Under the pieces are notes generated by a model. It was not told the DNA's origin and searched no databases. It worked only from the letters and a program-made list of their open reading frames with translations. A stretch of DNA of 64,000 nucleotides from Ciborinia camelliae. Its lineage: Eukaryota > Ascomycota > Leotiomycetes > Helotiales > Sclerotiniaceae. The translations under genes were made by a program, and so were the position numbers. Position 1 is the stretch's first letter. Every line of letters begins with the position of its first letter. Positions 11,731-21,541 of the stretch are shown one piece after another. The stretch lies in the NCBI GenBank assembly GCA_025890175.1, contig JANPYM010000018.1:508071-572070 (forward strand), given 5' to 3'.

Positions 11731-14700
11731 TCATCGACGCTCGGGAGTACTACGACCCTCCATCATTTCCACCAACTCCGAGACTTTTCCTTTACCTTTT
11801 ACCCGCCCCTTACTTCCACTGCTTTCAACACTCTCCGTCCTGGCTAAATTCGTACTGTTTTCTCTACTTAAAATCTCGCTAGGGTGTCGACTCAGTGTTC
11901 CGCTTGCACTAGCTACTCTGCTTCTTCCTCCTAGGCTTCCCCCCTCGCTCATATCCTCACGAACATCGTGGTTAACGACTCGTAATTTCTCTTTTGGGAC
12001 GGTAAACATGACTTGTACTACCCGATCCTCAACTGCTCTTTCGATATCCCATTCATCATCTTCATCAATTCCATTTACTAAGCCTATGGCTTCACCCGCC
12101 CTGGCATCTTGGATATTCGGTCGATCCCCATTCATAAAAGAGTTGGATCTCCCACGCTTGGCACCTATTTTCTCACTATCCTCCCAATCCCCTCTACCCT
12201 GTTTCCTCCTCCACAATGTGGCGCTAGCACTTACAGCTCTTCTCGGAGAGTTGTCAAGATTGATAGGAAGAGGAATTGGCTCTCGATCTGTGAGATTTGA
12301 TCCAACTGCAGAATCACCTTCCGGACTGAAAACTCGACGTAGACTTCCCAGCCATCCACGTCTACCGAGACCATAAGGCTTATTCTTCGATGGGCTCCCG
12401 ACATATTCGTTTGTCGTTTTTGTCGGGGTTCTCGGGGGCGATCGAGATGGAGATATATTAGGGGATGGAGGTCCTCGGTCTGTGGATTGTTCTGGACGAG
12501 GGAGCAAGGTCACCCCTTCGGCCTGCAGCGTTGGAAAACTAGAATGCGTATGTGCGGTGGTGAAAGTCAAGACAGTTTTTTCGCTGCCAGAACTGCCAGG
12601 AGGATAAACTTGAGCATTCGTTGGCACAGGACTATCAGGCATCGGATTTAAAGCTGCATTTCCTGAAGTGATGGAATTCATGGCATATGTTATGTAGCCT
12701 CGGAGCGAGTTGGATCTTGTGCCTTGAGAACTAGAGCCCGAGCGGCTCAGTGTAGCAACGGTAGGGGCGATGCTTTTTTCACTAATATTACTGGTTGTTC
12801 GACTACTATCCTCCGAAAGTTCTCCAGAAACAGAGGCTGGTCCAGTCGTCGTAACCAAATTTGCACGGCGTGAGGGAGAAGTTCTCCCAACAGTTGAGTG
12901 AGATTTGGCCTGAGCGTGAAGGAGGGCATCGGCAGCTGCCCAATCTGTAATCCACGTTTCGATTTCACGTTCTCGTTCTTGAGCAGGGGAGTCTGGAAAG
13001 GGTGTAGTAGCACTGCGAATATGTCGTTGTGCAGGCGTCGAAAAATTGTAATTCTGCGAGGGCGGATCTTTGAATGGATCTGATCGTCGCTTAGGGCCGA
13101 AGTAAGGATCTCCTTCTCCAAGTGGAAGGGCAACGCCTACTTCAATAGGGGAAACTAGATCAGCGTCTTCATCTGCTTCGTATATTGGATGAATTGCTCC
13201 AGCTGTACCAAGACTCGTTGCATTAACATGCCCTGCCGTTGCACTTGGATCGAAAGTTAACGCAGGCTGGTAAAGACCTCGAGCGTTTCGCAAAGGTTTC
13301 CTAGTTATTTGCCGAGGTCTGAATGTGGGAGGATTAATCTCTCCTGGACCGTATTCACCAATATTAAGGCTTTCATAGCCCCCCACAGCGCTTCCTGTAT
13401 CATAATACTGTTCATGGCTATCGGAGTCATCACGCGTCTGAAACATCTCGTGTGGACCTGAATATGCAGTGGCCGCATTGTAACTGAGAGATCGAAGATC
13501 TCTTTCCCTAGCCTCATGCCTCCTTGCTCTTCTTCTCCTACAACATATCAAATACCAGCCTACTCCTACAATGGCAGCAATGAGCGCAGCAATTCCTATG
13601 CCAAGTCCAACGCCTAGACCAACATTTGAGGAACTCGAGGAAGATGACGCACTGCCACGAGAAGCAGCTGCAACATATGCTGGATTGGTGTAATTTGATG
13701 TCCAAGTTGAGCTTGTAGCATTAAAGAACATAGGTTGGACAGCAGTATCAGCAGCTCTTTTCTTATTGCTGGAGGCTGAAATATTAAATCCGCCTAGCAC
13801 CATCATAACATTCCCAGGAAGCATTACTGCACCATGCCCAAAGAAACCATCGCCAGATGGCTGATCTATAGGCACCATCCATTTCCAATACCCACTTCCC
13901 CCATAGCCCGTTCCAAGTTCCAATACAGCAAGTTGCGGGTTGGCGGCTTGATTAACGTTACCTACCCATCCACCTAAAATGATGACTTTAGATCCATCTT
14001 CTGTTAATACTGCCGTGTGACCTGAGCGACTATCAACATTGGTAACTGAACTTTTAACAGTTAATTCTGTGTTGGAATTTCCGGTTGAAGATGGAGGATT
14101 AACTGTAACAAAACTCCAACTTTCTTCGGGCAAACTCCAAATGGCGACCTGACTCATGTTTATAAAGGCGTTTTTGGTATGCCCACCGAGGAGTATAAAG
14201 TTTTGTGATTGAGTCATGATCCCAGACATATTTGAGTAAGTTGGTGTTAGGGCAGTCGCAGTAAAGCCAGCTTCGGTGACGGGGGCTCCTCTATTAGCAG
14301 CCAAATCCAAATTGTACGAATTTGCCGATCCAGGTGATAGTCGAAGCATATGGTTCGAATACTCAGCATCTGATTGCCATGTAGATATATTCGCAGAAGA
14401 ACTAGGACACATGCCGCCGTATACATAGATATCTGTATCTGTAGAATTTGCATTGACCAGCGTGGAGAACTGAAATGCGCCAGACAAAAATTCTGCCCCT
14501 GCGAGATTTGCTGAAGATACATCGCTCGCAACAGTGGTTATCTCTTTCACCCACGTCCCATTCCCAGCAGCCCCATTTTCAGGTGTATAAGTCCATAACT
14601 CGGTGCTAGAAGATGTCGAACAAGAACCAGTGAACAATGAGATATCGCCATACGTCCCAATGGTGGGTATAAAAGCGGTATTGTTGTCGAGAAACGACAG

Positions 14701-14943
14701 ATCGTGTGTAAAGGGTTCTAATGTGAGATTCGAAGCGAATAAAGTCGAAGATATATTAAGAAATAGAAATTCGGGTCGAGTGTCCGATTGGGAGGTGGCG
14801 AGAAAAATAAAGGCAATATCGTCCGTTTGGCTTGAGCTCGATGGAAGAAGAATCGTGGTAGGATTATATGGTAACATCTGCGCATTTGCGATAGCTATGA
14901 GAACTAGAAATGTCCAAAGGGCAGAGAACGATTTTGTCCTCAT
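11731..14943 (-). CDS. Kelch-repeat type I membrane protein
   Basis: A single exon of 1070 residues. A signal peptide (about residues 1-21, ending in IANA) precedes an ectodomain of about 410 residues with repeated kelch-like blades (GG-hydrophobic motifs such as VIILGGWVG and VMMVLGGFN). A Gly/Ile-rich membrane helix follows at about 440-462, with a CCRRRRARR stop-transfer sequence. The cytoplasmic tail of about 600 residues is disordered and rich in Ser, Pro and Arg, with many possible phosphorylation sites. The architecture is widespread in filamentous ascomycetes and is often labelled galactose oxidase/kelch. I see no evidence for copper-oxidase residues, so an extracellular binding or receptor-like role at the plasma membrane is more likely. 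It is divergent from the DUF1330-like gene at 15660, with a 716-bp spacer as shared promoter. The start is fixed by the signal peptide. Confidence 0.85.
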   Translation of the reverse strand: MRTKSFSALWTFLVLIAIANAQMLPYNPTTILLPSSSSQTDDIAFIFLATSQSDTRPEFLFLNISSTLFASNLTLEPFTHDLSFLDNNTAFIPTIGTYGDISLFTGSCSTSSSTELWTYTPENGAAGNGTWVKEITTVASDVSSANLAGAEFLSGAFQFSTLVNANSTDTDIYVYGGMCPSSSANISTWQSDAEYSNHMLRLSPGSANSYNLDLAANRGAPVTEAGFTATALTPTYSNMSGIMTQSQNFILLGGHTKNAFINMSQVAIWSLPEESWSFVTVNPPSSTGNSNTELTVKSSVTNVDSRSGHTAVLTEDGSKVIILGGWVGNVNQAANPQLAVLELGTGYGGSGYWKWMVPIDQPSGDGFFGHGAVMLPGNVMMVLGGFNISASSNKKRAADTAVQPMFFNATSSTWTSNYTNPAYVAAASRGSASSSSSSSNVGLGVGLGIGIAALIAAIVGVGWYLICCRRRRARRHEARERDLRSLSYNAATAYSGPHEMFQTRDDSDSHEQYYDTGSAVGGYESLNIGEYGPGEINPPTFRPRQITRKPLRNARGLYQPALTFDPSATAGHVNATSLGTAGAIHPIYEADEDADLVSPIEVGVALPLGEGDPYFGPKRRSDPFKDPPSQNYNFSTPAQRHIRSATTPFPDSPAQEREREIETWITDWAAADALLHAQAKSHSTVGRTSPSRRANLVTTTGPASVSGELSEDSSRTTSNISEKSIAPTVATLSRSGSSSQGTRSNSLRGYITYAMNSITSGNAALNPMPDSPVPTNAQVYPPGSSGSEKTVLTFTTAHTHSSFPTLQAEGVTLLPRPEQSTDRGPPSPNISPSRSPPRTPTKTTNEYVGSPSKNKPYGLGRRGWLGSLRRVFSPEGDSAVGSNLTDREPIPLPINLDNSPRRAVSASATLWRRKQGRGDWEDSEKIGAKRGRSNSFMNGDRPNIQDARAGEAIGLVNGIDEDDEWDIERAVEDRVVQVMFTVPKEKLRVVNHDVREDMSEGGSLGGRSRVASASGTLSRHPSEILSRENSTNLARTESVESSGSKGRVKGKGKVSELVEMMEGRSTPERR

Positions 14944-15659
14944 GCTGAATATGAAAATGAGGGGTACAAATAAATATGCTGGCGGGGGGGGCTGGGCCGA
15001 TTGTCAATGTTGATCACATTATTATCGCCAGTAGAGAATAAGGATCTCGAATTGAGAGTGGAGAGCACAGTTTAACACCGATTCTCCTCGAACTCTCTTT
15101 CCAATCAAATATCAAATTCGAAGTATGTAGCCGTTTGAATGCGATGTCTGGGTTGAACAGCAAGAGATACAAAATATCTGCATGAAAGTATTAGTGCGAC
15201 CTAATAGCAGGCCCCGTTCTGATCATAAACACGAGGTCCAGACGTTATTGTTGACGTGCAGGTTCCCTAGATCGTTGGCATAGCGACACCCGTGATTAGC
15301 TTCAAGCAAATACTACCTTGGTACCATGTAGATTAGTTCTTGGAGGCATTGTGAAGGAAACAATTTCTCATCATGAGACGCTTATGTACCTATTCTACCT
15401 AGGTACGCAAATCACTATTGCTTCATCAATAATCATGATGGCAAAAAGCTTTAATTCGGACTCAATAGGTTGATGATGATTGTTGGTTGTATTATTTGAA
15501 GGGCGATGAAGGGGATGAAGGGGCTGTGCCTCGGCTATATCCCTCCGCATAGTACCTAACCTACCTATTCCTTCATACAAGTTGACATGGACAACATAGC
15601 TTCGTGGTTTAACATATCATCTACCATTAGATTACTACATCCGCACAACCACAGCAAAT
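14944..15659. other. Divergent promoter region, kelch gene / DUF1330-like gene
   Basis: A 716-bp spacer between two divergent starts. No coding model is supported. It contains one CTACCTAGGTA palindrome near 15396 and a poly-G run near 14985 close to the kelch start. Confidence 0.55.
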
Positions 15660-16457
15660 ATGCCAGCCTGCACAATCCATCTCCTTTCTCTCTCCGTTTC
15701 CTTTCCTCAATTCCTGTCAGCTCTTTCAAAGACCTCAAAGACCTCAATTACCCCACTCACAATTGCTAGGGTCGTGCGTTGGATCGTCCTTCCAACATCG
15801 ATATCGATCGACCCACTTCTCACACGTAATATTCATTGGGATATCTTAATCATCCTGCCCAATACCGATATTCTCCCGCTCTCGCTACAAAAGTTTATCC
15901 TCCATCAATGGATCGTCACAGCAGGCGTACCTTCACGATTACTCCAAGATTTTGCATCGAGAAATAAGAAACTACTCCATCCTCGACCGGAAGATATACC
16001 TCCCCTAACAGGAAGTCTGAATAAACCTCGGACCGCATCCTCGGCACAAGCTCTCGAGCTCTCTCCCCAATTATTAGAATGGGTTAAAACATTCAACAAC
16101 CAAGAAGGACGAGGCGCGGTTTCTATGCTTAATCTCCTAGCATTCAAACCTGGTCTCAAAGAAGAATACTTGAAATATGGCTCTGCGTTTGCAAAATCTA
16201 TTGGGTCGAAACGAGGTGGCATTGCGAAGATTGTCGGAAATGTGATACATGAGGGGGTGTTGAAAGAAAGGGGTGAATGGGATGAGGTTGCGTTGGCGCA
16301 TTATCCGAGTATTGAACATTTTGCAGATATGTTGGCTAGTGAGGACTACCAAGAAGTTAATCACAAATATAGAGTGGGAAGCTTGAGGGATACTTTCATT
16401 CTTTGCACAACGGAGTTGGATTGGCCTGAATGGGGTAAGAGTGAGTCAAAACTGTAA
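15660..16457 (+). CDS. DUF1330/EthD-like dimeric alpha-beta barrel protein
   Basis: A single exon of 265 residues starting MPACTIHLLSL. The N-terminal half contains the VVRWIVLPTSI and HWDILIIL strands and a TAGVPSRLLQDF segment. The C-terminal half contains SMLNLLAFKPG, a KYG.AFAKSIGSKRGG block, EVALAHYPS and a final RDTFILCTTELDWPEW, consistent with the DUF1330 fold of the dimeric ferredoxin-like superfamily. Conserved fungal proteins of this length have the same two-part layout. The substrate is unknown, and no metal or haem ligand is obvious. It is convergent with the 160-residue gene at 16800-17479 (342-bp gap). The first ATG of the frame is kept because the sequence after it looks conserved from residue 2. 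Assignment to the fold is good; the biochemical function is unknown. Confidence 0.75.
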   Translation: MPACTIHLLSLSVSFPQFLSALSKTSKTSITPLTIARVVRWIVLPTSISIDPLLTRNIHWDILIILPNTDILPLSLQKFILHQWIVTAGVPSRLLQDFASRNKKLLHPRPEDIPPLTGSLNKPRTASSAQALELSPQLLEWVKTFNNQEGRGAVSMLNLLAFKPGLKEEYLKYGSAFAKSIGSKRGGIAKIVGNVIHEGVLKERGEWDEVALAHYPSIEHFADMLASEDYQEVNHKYRVGSLRDTFILCTTELDWPEWGKSESKL

Positions 16458-16799
16458 ATGCAGGAAAAGTATGAGACAAAAGTTGCATCTTTGATGAGCT
16501 AAATTTACAGACATTCCCAAGATTCCGTGACTGGGTCCTGGCGACCTTCCACTGTTACGACATAGCAATAGATGTATTGAACGCACGAGGTTCCAATATC
16601 CGAATTTTGCATAAGACTCATTGATATCAGAGGTTTCATTACGATGTACTACAGCACAGCTGTACACATTAGTCCGTCATTCATCAAACCCGACCAGCTC
16701 ATGCAACAACCACCCAATACTAATACATACATGTTATCTCCTTTGTACATATCCTACATAATATACAATAAGTTTCGTCTCTAACCCCCCAATTTCTCA
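16458..16799. other. Convergent 3' spacer
   Basis: A 342-bp spacer between two converging stop codons. Only terminator-type AT-rich sequence is seen. Confidence 0.5.
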
Positions 16800-17479
16800 T
16801 CAATTGCCAAGTAAAAGGAAGAAGATCGCTTGCAATAACATTCTCCATACTTGATGCGCCCATAAATAAACTCCCAGGTCATTTCTTTCCAGGTTCTCGC
16901 CACTGATTCCAGGCTGGGAGTCGCTTTGCTTGGGCTTCGCCGGGCAACGTTTAACGAATGACTCTATCTTGGAGATATGGAGTTCGGCTCTGATGGTGTG
17001 TTAGCATCTGTCAACCACCATGCGTCAACAGTCCAATTTACCTTGCCAAAATCCATCGAGATCCATATCTTTCCTTCATCACTGCCAACAATGATTGGTA
17101 TACAAGATGTTTCGCCAGCTGCCATTTGAATATCGTGAATGCATTTGAGAATGCGTGCACTCCTAGAATGAACTGAAATCGAGAAGCTCTCGGCATGATA
17201 ACAATCCTGGGTTGGGGGCGTTAGGTAAAAACCCCCGGTGGGAAAATGCGCCGCCACTTGGAACAGCATCAAAATGATCCCATAGTTTCTTTTTTAAATC
17301 TCGAAAGGAATATAATGAAGCATCTTTACCTTTTGCGTTGATGCCCTCACTGCTCCGGTTTCCGTCTCTGGAATTGGGCTTTCACTCGATTTGCCATTTC
17401 CTAGAGATAGAATCTCATCTTGTTCATCGTCCAATGTATCTGAATCACTGATCTCCCAAATCTCTGGATTTCCGGCCAT
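16800..17479 (-). CDS. Unknown 160-residue protein with acidic start and hydrophobic tail
   Basis: Three exons, 17479-17330, 17206-17042 and 16967-16800, join in phase 0 (150, 165 and 168 nt). The 123-nt intron has a GTAAAG donor and a CCTAACG branch; the 74-nt intron has a GTAAAT donor and a GCTAACA branch; both end in AG. The N-terminal 50 residues are acidic and disordered. The middle (IPIIVGSDEGKIWISMDFGK) looks like a short beta-rich segment. The last 25 residues are hydrophobic and end shortly after the helix (LLQAIFFLLLGN), as in tail-anchored proteins. Without splicing, neither half would look like a gene; the exact phase agreement at both junctions is the main support. I recognise no family. 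It is divergent from the pirin gene (581-bp spacer), so the two may share a promoter. Confidence 0.6.
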
Positions 17480-18060
17480 GACCAGCTGTCCAATTCAGTT
17501 TGAGATATATCAATCATATGTCGCGTGAAGATATGTATATTTTCCGGATCTCCTAACCGAGAAATGAGCATATGAGCTTTTACATGGCGAAGAACTTACT
17601 GTACTCTTTTGAAGAAACTCTATGCCCGGCTATCAATTGAGTACAAAAATTACCTATTATGATGTAGCAACTACAAGTATCGTGGTAATGGTAATGGTAG
17701 CGTAATTATGAATTGTTTCTCACTGAAGCGTACAATTCCGCGTCCTCTTTCTGGGGAGACGCATCGGCACGGGATGCAAGGAGAGATTCTGCCATATTTT
17801 GTCTACCGCTTTCGGCGAGCTAGCTTGTTACGACTAGCGTTTCCGTCATTAGTCTGCTGAATAAGTTGCTTACAATACCCTTCATCAGCATCAAAAATCA
17901 ATCCACAGCAACTAGACCAATTTCTATCAGTAAGTCAAAAATTGAAACCCATTATGAAAGGAATGTATCTCAAATCAACCTGTAATCATTTACTCATCTC
18001 CATGTAACGTATTTCTTTCTTCATCTCTGTTATTCCAACAAACTTGCCAAAAGTCCATAT
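17480..18060. other. Divergent promoter region, 160-residue gene / pirin
   Basis: A 581-bp spacer between divergent starts with no coding model. A GGTAATGGTAATGGTAG repeat lies near 17683. Confidence 0.5.
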
Positions 18061-19175
18061 ATGAAGCTCCTCATTCTCTCAACCTCCATTTTCATTGCGT
18101 CAATTTCCATACTATTCTATAGCAGTAGCATTCCATTATCACAGCTCTTTCAATTCTTTACAAACAGCGAAGCAGTCATCATAGTTGAAACAGACTCAAT
18201 ATCAACCCAATCTTCTATGAGCACTCCATCTGCCATCAAGTCAACAATCAAGTCAACAATGTCTAAAGCACTATCACACGCCAAAATTACCCCGCGCCGT
18301 TCTTCCGCGCGAGGACATGCTGATCATGGATGGCTTAACAGCTACCATACTTTCAGTTTCGCAAACTACTATGATAGCCAATTTCAGAACTTTGGAAGTT
18401 TGCGAGTCCTCAATGAAGATCGTGTTGCTGGTGGAACTGGATTCCCTACACACCCTCATCGCGATGCCGAGATTTTCAGTTACATTCTCAGTGGAGAATT
18501 GACACACAGAGATAGTATGATTAAGAAGGGGGCGGAGGGAAAAGAAGGAGATGATTTCTACAGAATGAAGAGGGGAGATGTCCAGTTCACAACTGGTGGA
18601 AGTGGTATGTACATATCTTTCCCCCTAACATCAGATTAATATATACTAACGAGTATCTCACAGGAATCGCACATTCCGAACAAAATGAAGCAAAGGAAGA
18701 AGTTCACTTCCTTCAAATATGGGCTCTTCCATGGGCGCGATCCCTCACTCCACGATACCATACAAAAACTTTCCCCGAAGACGCCAAGCGATCTGCGTTC
18801 TTGCCAATTCTTTCTCCATTGAAAGCTGGTCGTGGTGCATCTGAGGAAGAGGAGAAAGCAGCAGAACCAACACTCCCAGATACCATACCTATACATGCCG
18901 ATTTGGTCATGGCTGCTGGAATCATTGGAGTGGACAAGAGATTCAAATGGACTGTTGGGGGAGAGGCAACAAAGAGCGCCGAAAACAGAAAGGTCTATGT
19001 GCATGTTCCTATGACTAAAGGGGGCAACGCAAAGATCAGATTAGACGGTAGAGAGGGGGCCGTGCTCTCTGAGGGTGATGGTGCATTCATTGAAGGAGTC
19101 AAGGCGGGAGATATTTTGAGTGTTGAAAGCATCGGAGAGGCAGAAGCAGAAGTTGTAGTGTTGGACAGCGATTAG
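18061..19175 (+). CDS. Pirin-family protein with N-terminal membrane anchor
   Basis: Two exons, 18061-18604 and 18664-19175, flank a 59-nt intron (GTATGT, ACTAACG, CTCACAG) and give 351 residues. The two cupin domains of pirin are complete. The iron ligands are present as His131 and His133 ([19 protein letters not shown]) and His185 and Glu187 (HSE). Pirins are nuclear or cytosolic iron-binding cofactors, and several act as quercetin 2,3-dioxygenases. The first 25 residues form a hydrophobic anchor or signal ([18 protein letters not shown]), unusual for the family. In-frame ATGs at 18217 (residue 53) and residue 67 would give the usual soluble form. The choice of start therefore decides location; both may be used. 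Family assignment is firm; anchor use is an inference. Confidence 0.9.
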
Positions 19176-21541
19176 ACGTCTTTAATTGGTGGAATTTGGC
19201 TTGTATATATCGATACCTACCTACTTAGCATATATTGTACCTTCGATTTTCTAAGAACAAAACTTCGAATATTTCATAAAGTGAAGTGTCACTTACTTTT
19301 CGATAAGCTTCTTCGAGATCTTAAATTCGAAAGCATTGCACAGGAAAGAATGTGAATATATCTGATATTCGAAATGGTAGACTTAGATCAAAGCTCAGGC
19401 AATGAATCCATAGCCCATACATTACTAGATGATCGAACTCACCCCTGAACTGGTATTCTCAACCTTTTCCGGCCTGCTGCCTCCCTCTGGTCGGGATAGT
19501 CTCTGTTAGCCATATAATGCATACCAACTCAAGAGAGAGGTTCTGGGTAAATTAGAGAATTGAACGATCAAGTAGAGTTTTGGAAATCAGCTAATTATCT
19601 TTACTGTATTAAGTGCAGTGACGTTATGATGACCCAAAGCCATTTGCTTCCTACGGGTCCACATAACCAGAAGATGGATAATTATGAAACGAGGTAACAG
19701 AGGAGATGTCCAGGCAAGTGTATTACTTTATCCAGTGATAATTTGGTCATAATTGAAGGAATATTCATGTCATGTACTGCAATAGAACACTGATAAAAGT
19801 TGACATAGAGAGACGTCTACCTACGCGTCGATGAAATGGATGATGATACTGTGAATATTTTTAAAATCCAATCAAGATATTTTAAATCATATACATGACA
19901 TTCCATCACATCACAGCAGATTACGATCCTAGTCCCAGAAATCCAGTATACCGTACAATACGATCGATACCTGAGTTCATGGAGCGAAAAAATTAGCCTG
20001 TTTGGATCAGCGAGTGTATATCACTCCAGCTATGATATTTTGTGCAAAAGTGGTTCTCGAAAAGAGGCCATTTATCAATTTGGGATAATGGGATGTCATA
20101 TCTCTGTTTTAACCCGGGTTATTTGAGCATTTATCTGAATTTTTCGAAGTGTTGTTGCAGATACCTACCTAGGTAGTATGCAAGAAAAATTGTGAAGCGA
20201 GAAGTGAAGGGGGCGAGAGAATAATAGTTCTGCTAATAACCTGGATATAGTCATTCAACGACAGGCTGTAGAATCTGGGAAATCTGATTCTCGGGAAATA
20301 TCCCAAGTAGATGACGCTAGACTCACAGGCATACCCCCAACATGCACAGATTCATCGAATACACAATCACCAAAGCTTCCTGGTCGAAAGAAAAATGGAT
20401 TTGTTCAGATATTTCCATGCCGTCACTCAAAGTCCCATAATCTCGCCCGTCCGCCTATGTATCCTTGATTATATGGAAATTGCGGACTGATACTTTCTTT
20501 CATCTACTCGAGTTTCTCGACTTCATATCGTAGTCACATCAGTTTAGGTCTCAGGAGTGATAATAAACAAACCTATTCCACGACGTGTCGGTGCTTGCTG
20601 ATAATCGCTCGTCTCGTCAGGAAATAAAGTCAACAGCAAATATTGGGATAATCGATGATCATTTGGGATTTTGCAATGCCTTCGACGGATATGTACGAAA
20701 ATGGTACTATAGGATGAAGCTTGCTTTGCCACAAGCAAGTGAAAAGTTGTCTAAAGGCTCGATTTTGGCATAATTGCTAGAGCCGTATGTTGGTGATATA
20801 TTTTATTATTCATATGATATAGACATGGTAGTATTATTGTAATTGAGGATCTAAGTTCTATAGAATACTCGTGCTGTTGTCTTGCTTGACTGACTTGGTC
20901 ATCTCATTGGAAAGCATGGTAATTATTTTTCATTGGTCGTTTTGTATATATCATGAAGAAAATCAATGGGTATTAATCGTAGTTTTCTGGTAGATATTTC
21001 TTCGGATTACCATCAACCATCTGTTGGCCATACTAAAGAGCCCCAGGTAGAGTTTTTATAGGCCATCGAACATCGGCTCGTTATGTTATGTATGGGGACA
21101 TGCTCTCATATTAGCGTTCTGTGAGCCCAGCTCCCTGGGACTATTCTTCCCATCTATTCATCAGCATTGATAAGGGGGACATGGTGCGAAGAATTAAGTT
21201 TTGATACTCAATCAGTATCTAAAGTCATGTAATTCCTACAGGAGGCGAGGAACATCTGTCTCTTTTGCTGTCACAAAGCACACCAAGTCAATGAATTAAA
21301 GCAAAAATATCAGATTAGTTAAACAATACTGCTTTTCAATTAAGATTAAAATCACAAAAAAATGCCTCGTCTGCCTATCTCCACTACGAATGTAAAATTT
21401 GGCAAATCCAATCTTGAAGATGTTTTGCTGATGAAACGAAATAACCCCCAAACCAAAACGCAAACCCATGAAAAAGAAAAGAAAAAAGGCCCGAAATCAT
21501 CATCTCCAAAGACGGAGAGATGGATCAAGTTAATACTCAAT
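19176..21541. other. Spacer without supported genes
   Basis: A 2.4-kb AT-rich spacer between the convergent pirin and GPI-protein genes. Frames do not exceed 65 codons until the 3' end of the GPI-protein gene. An ATACCTACCTAGGTAG palindrome lies near 20160. Confidence 0.55.

Noticed and set aside
12747..13133. Frames of 128 and 122 codons within the kelch gene
   Set aside because: They are shadows of a long exon with a signal peptide and membrane helix.
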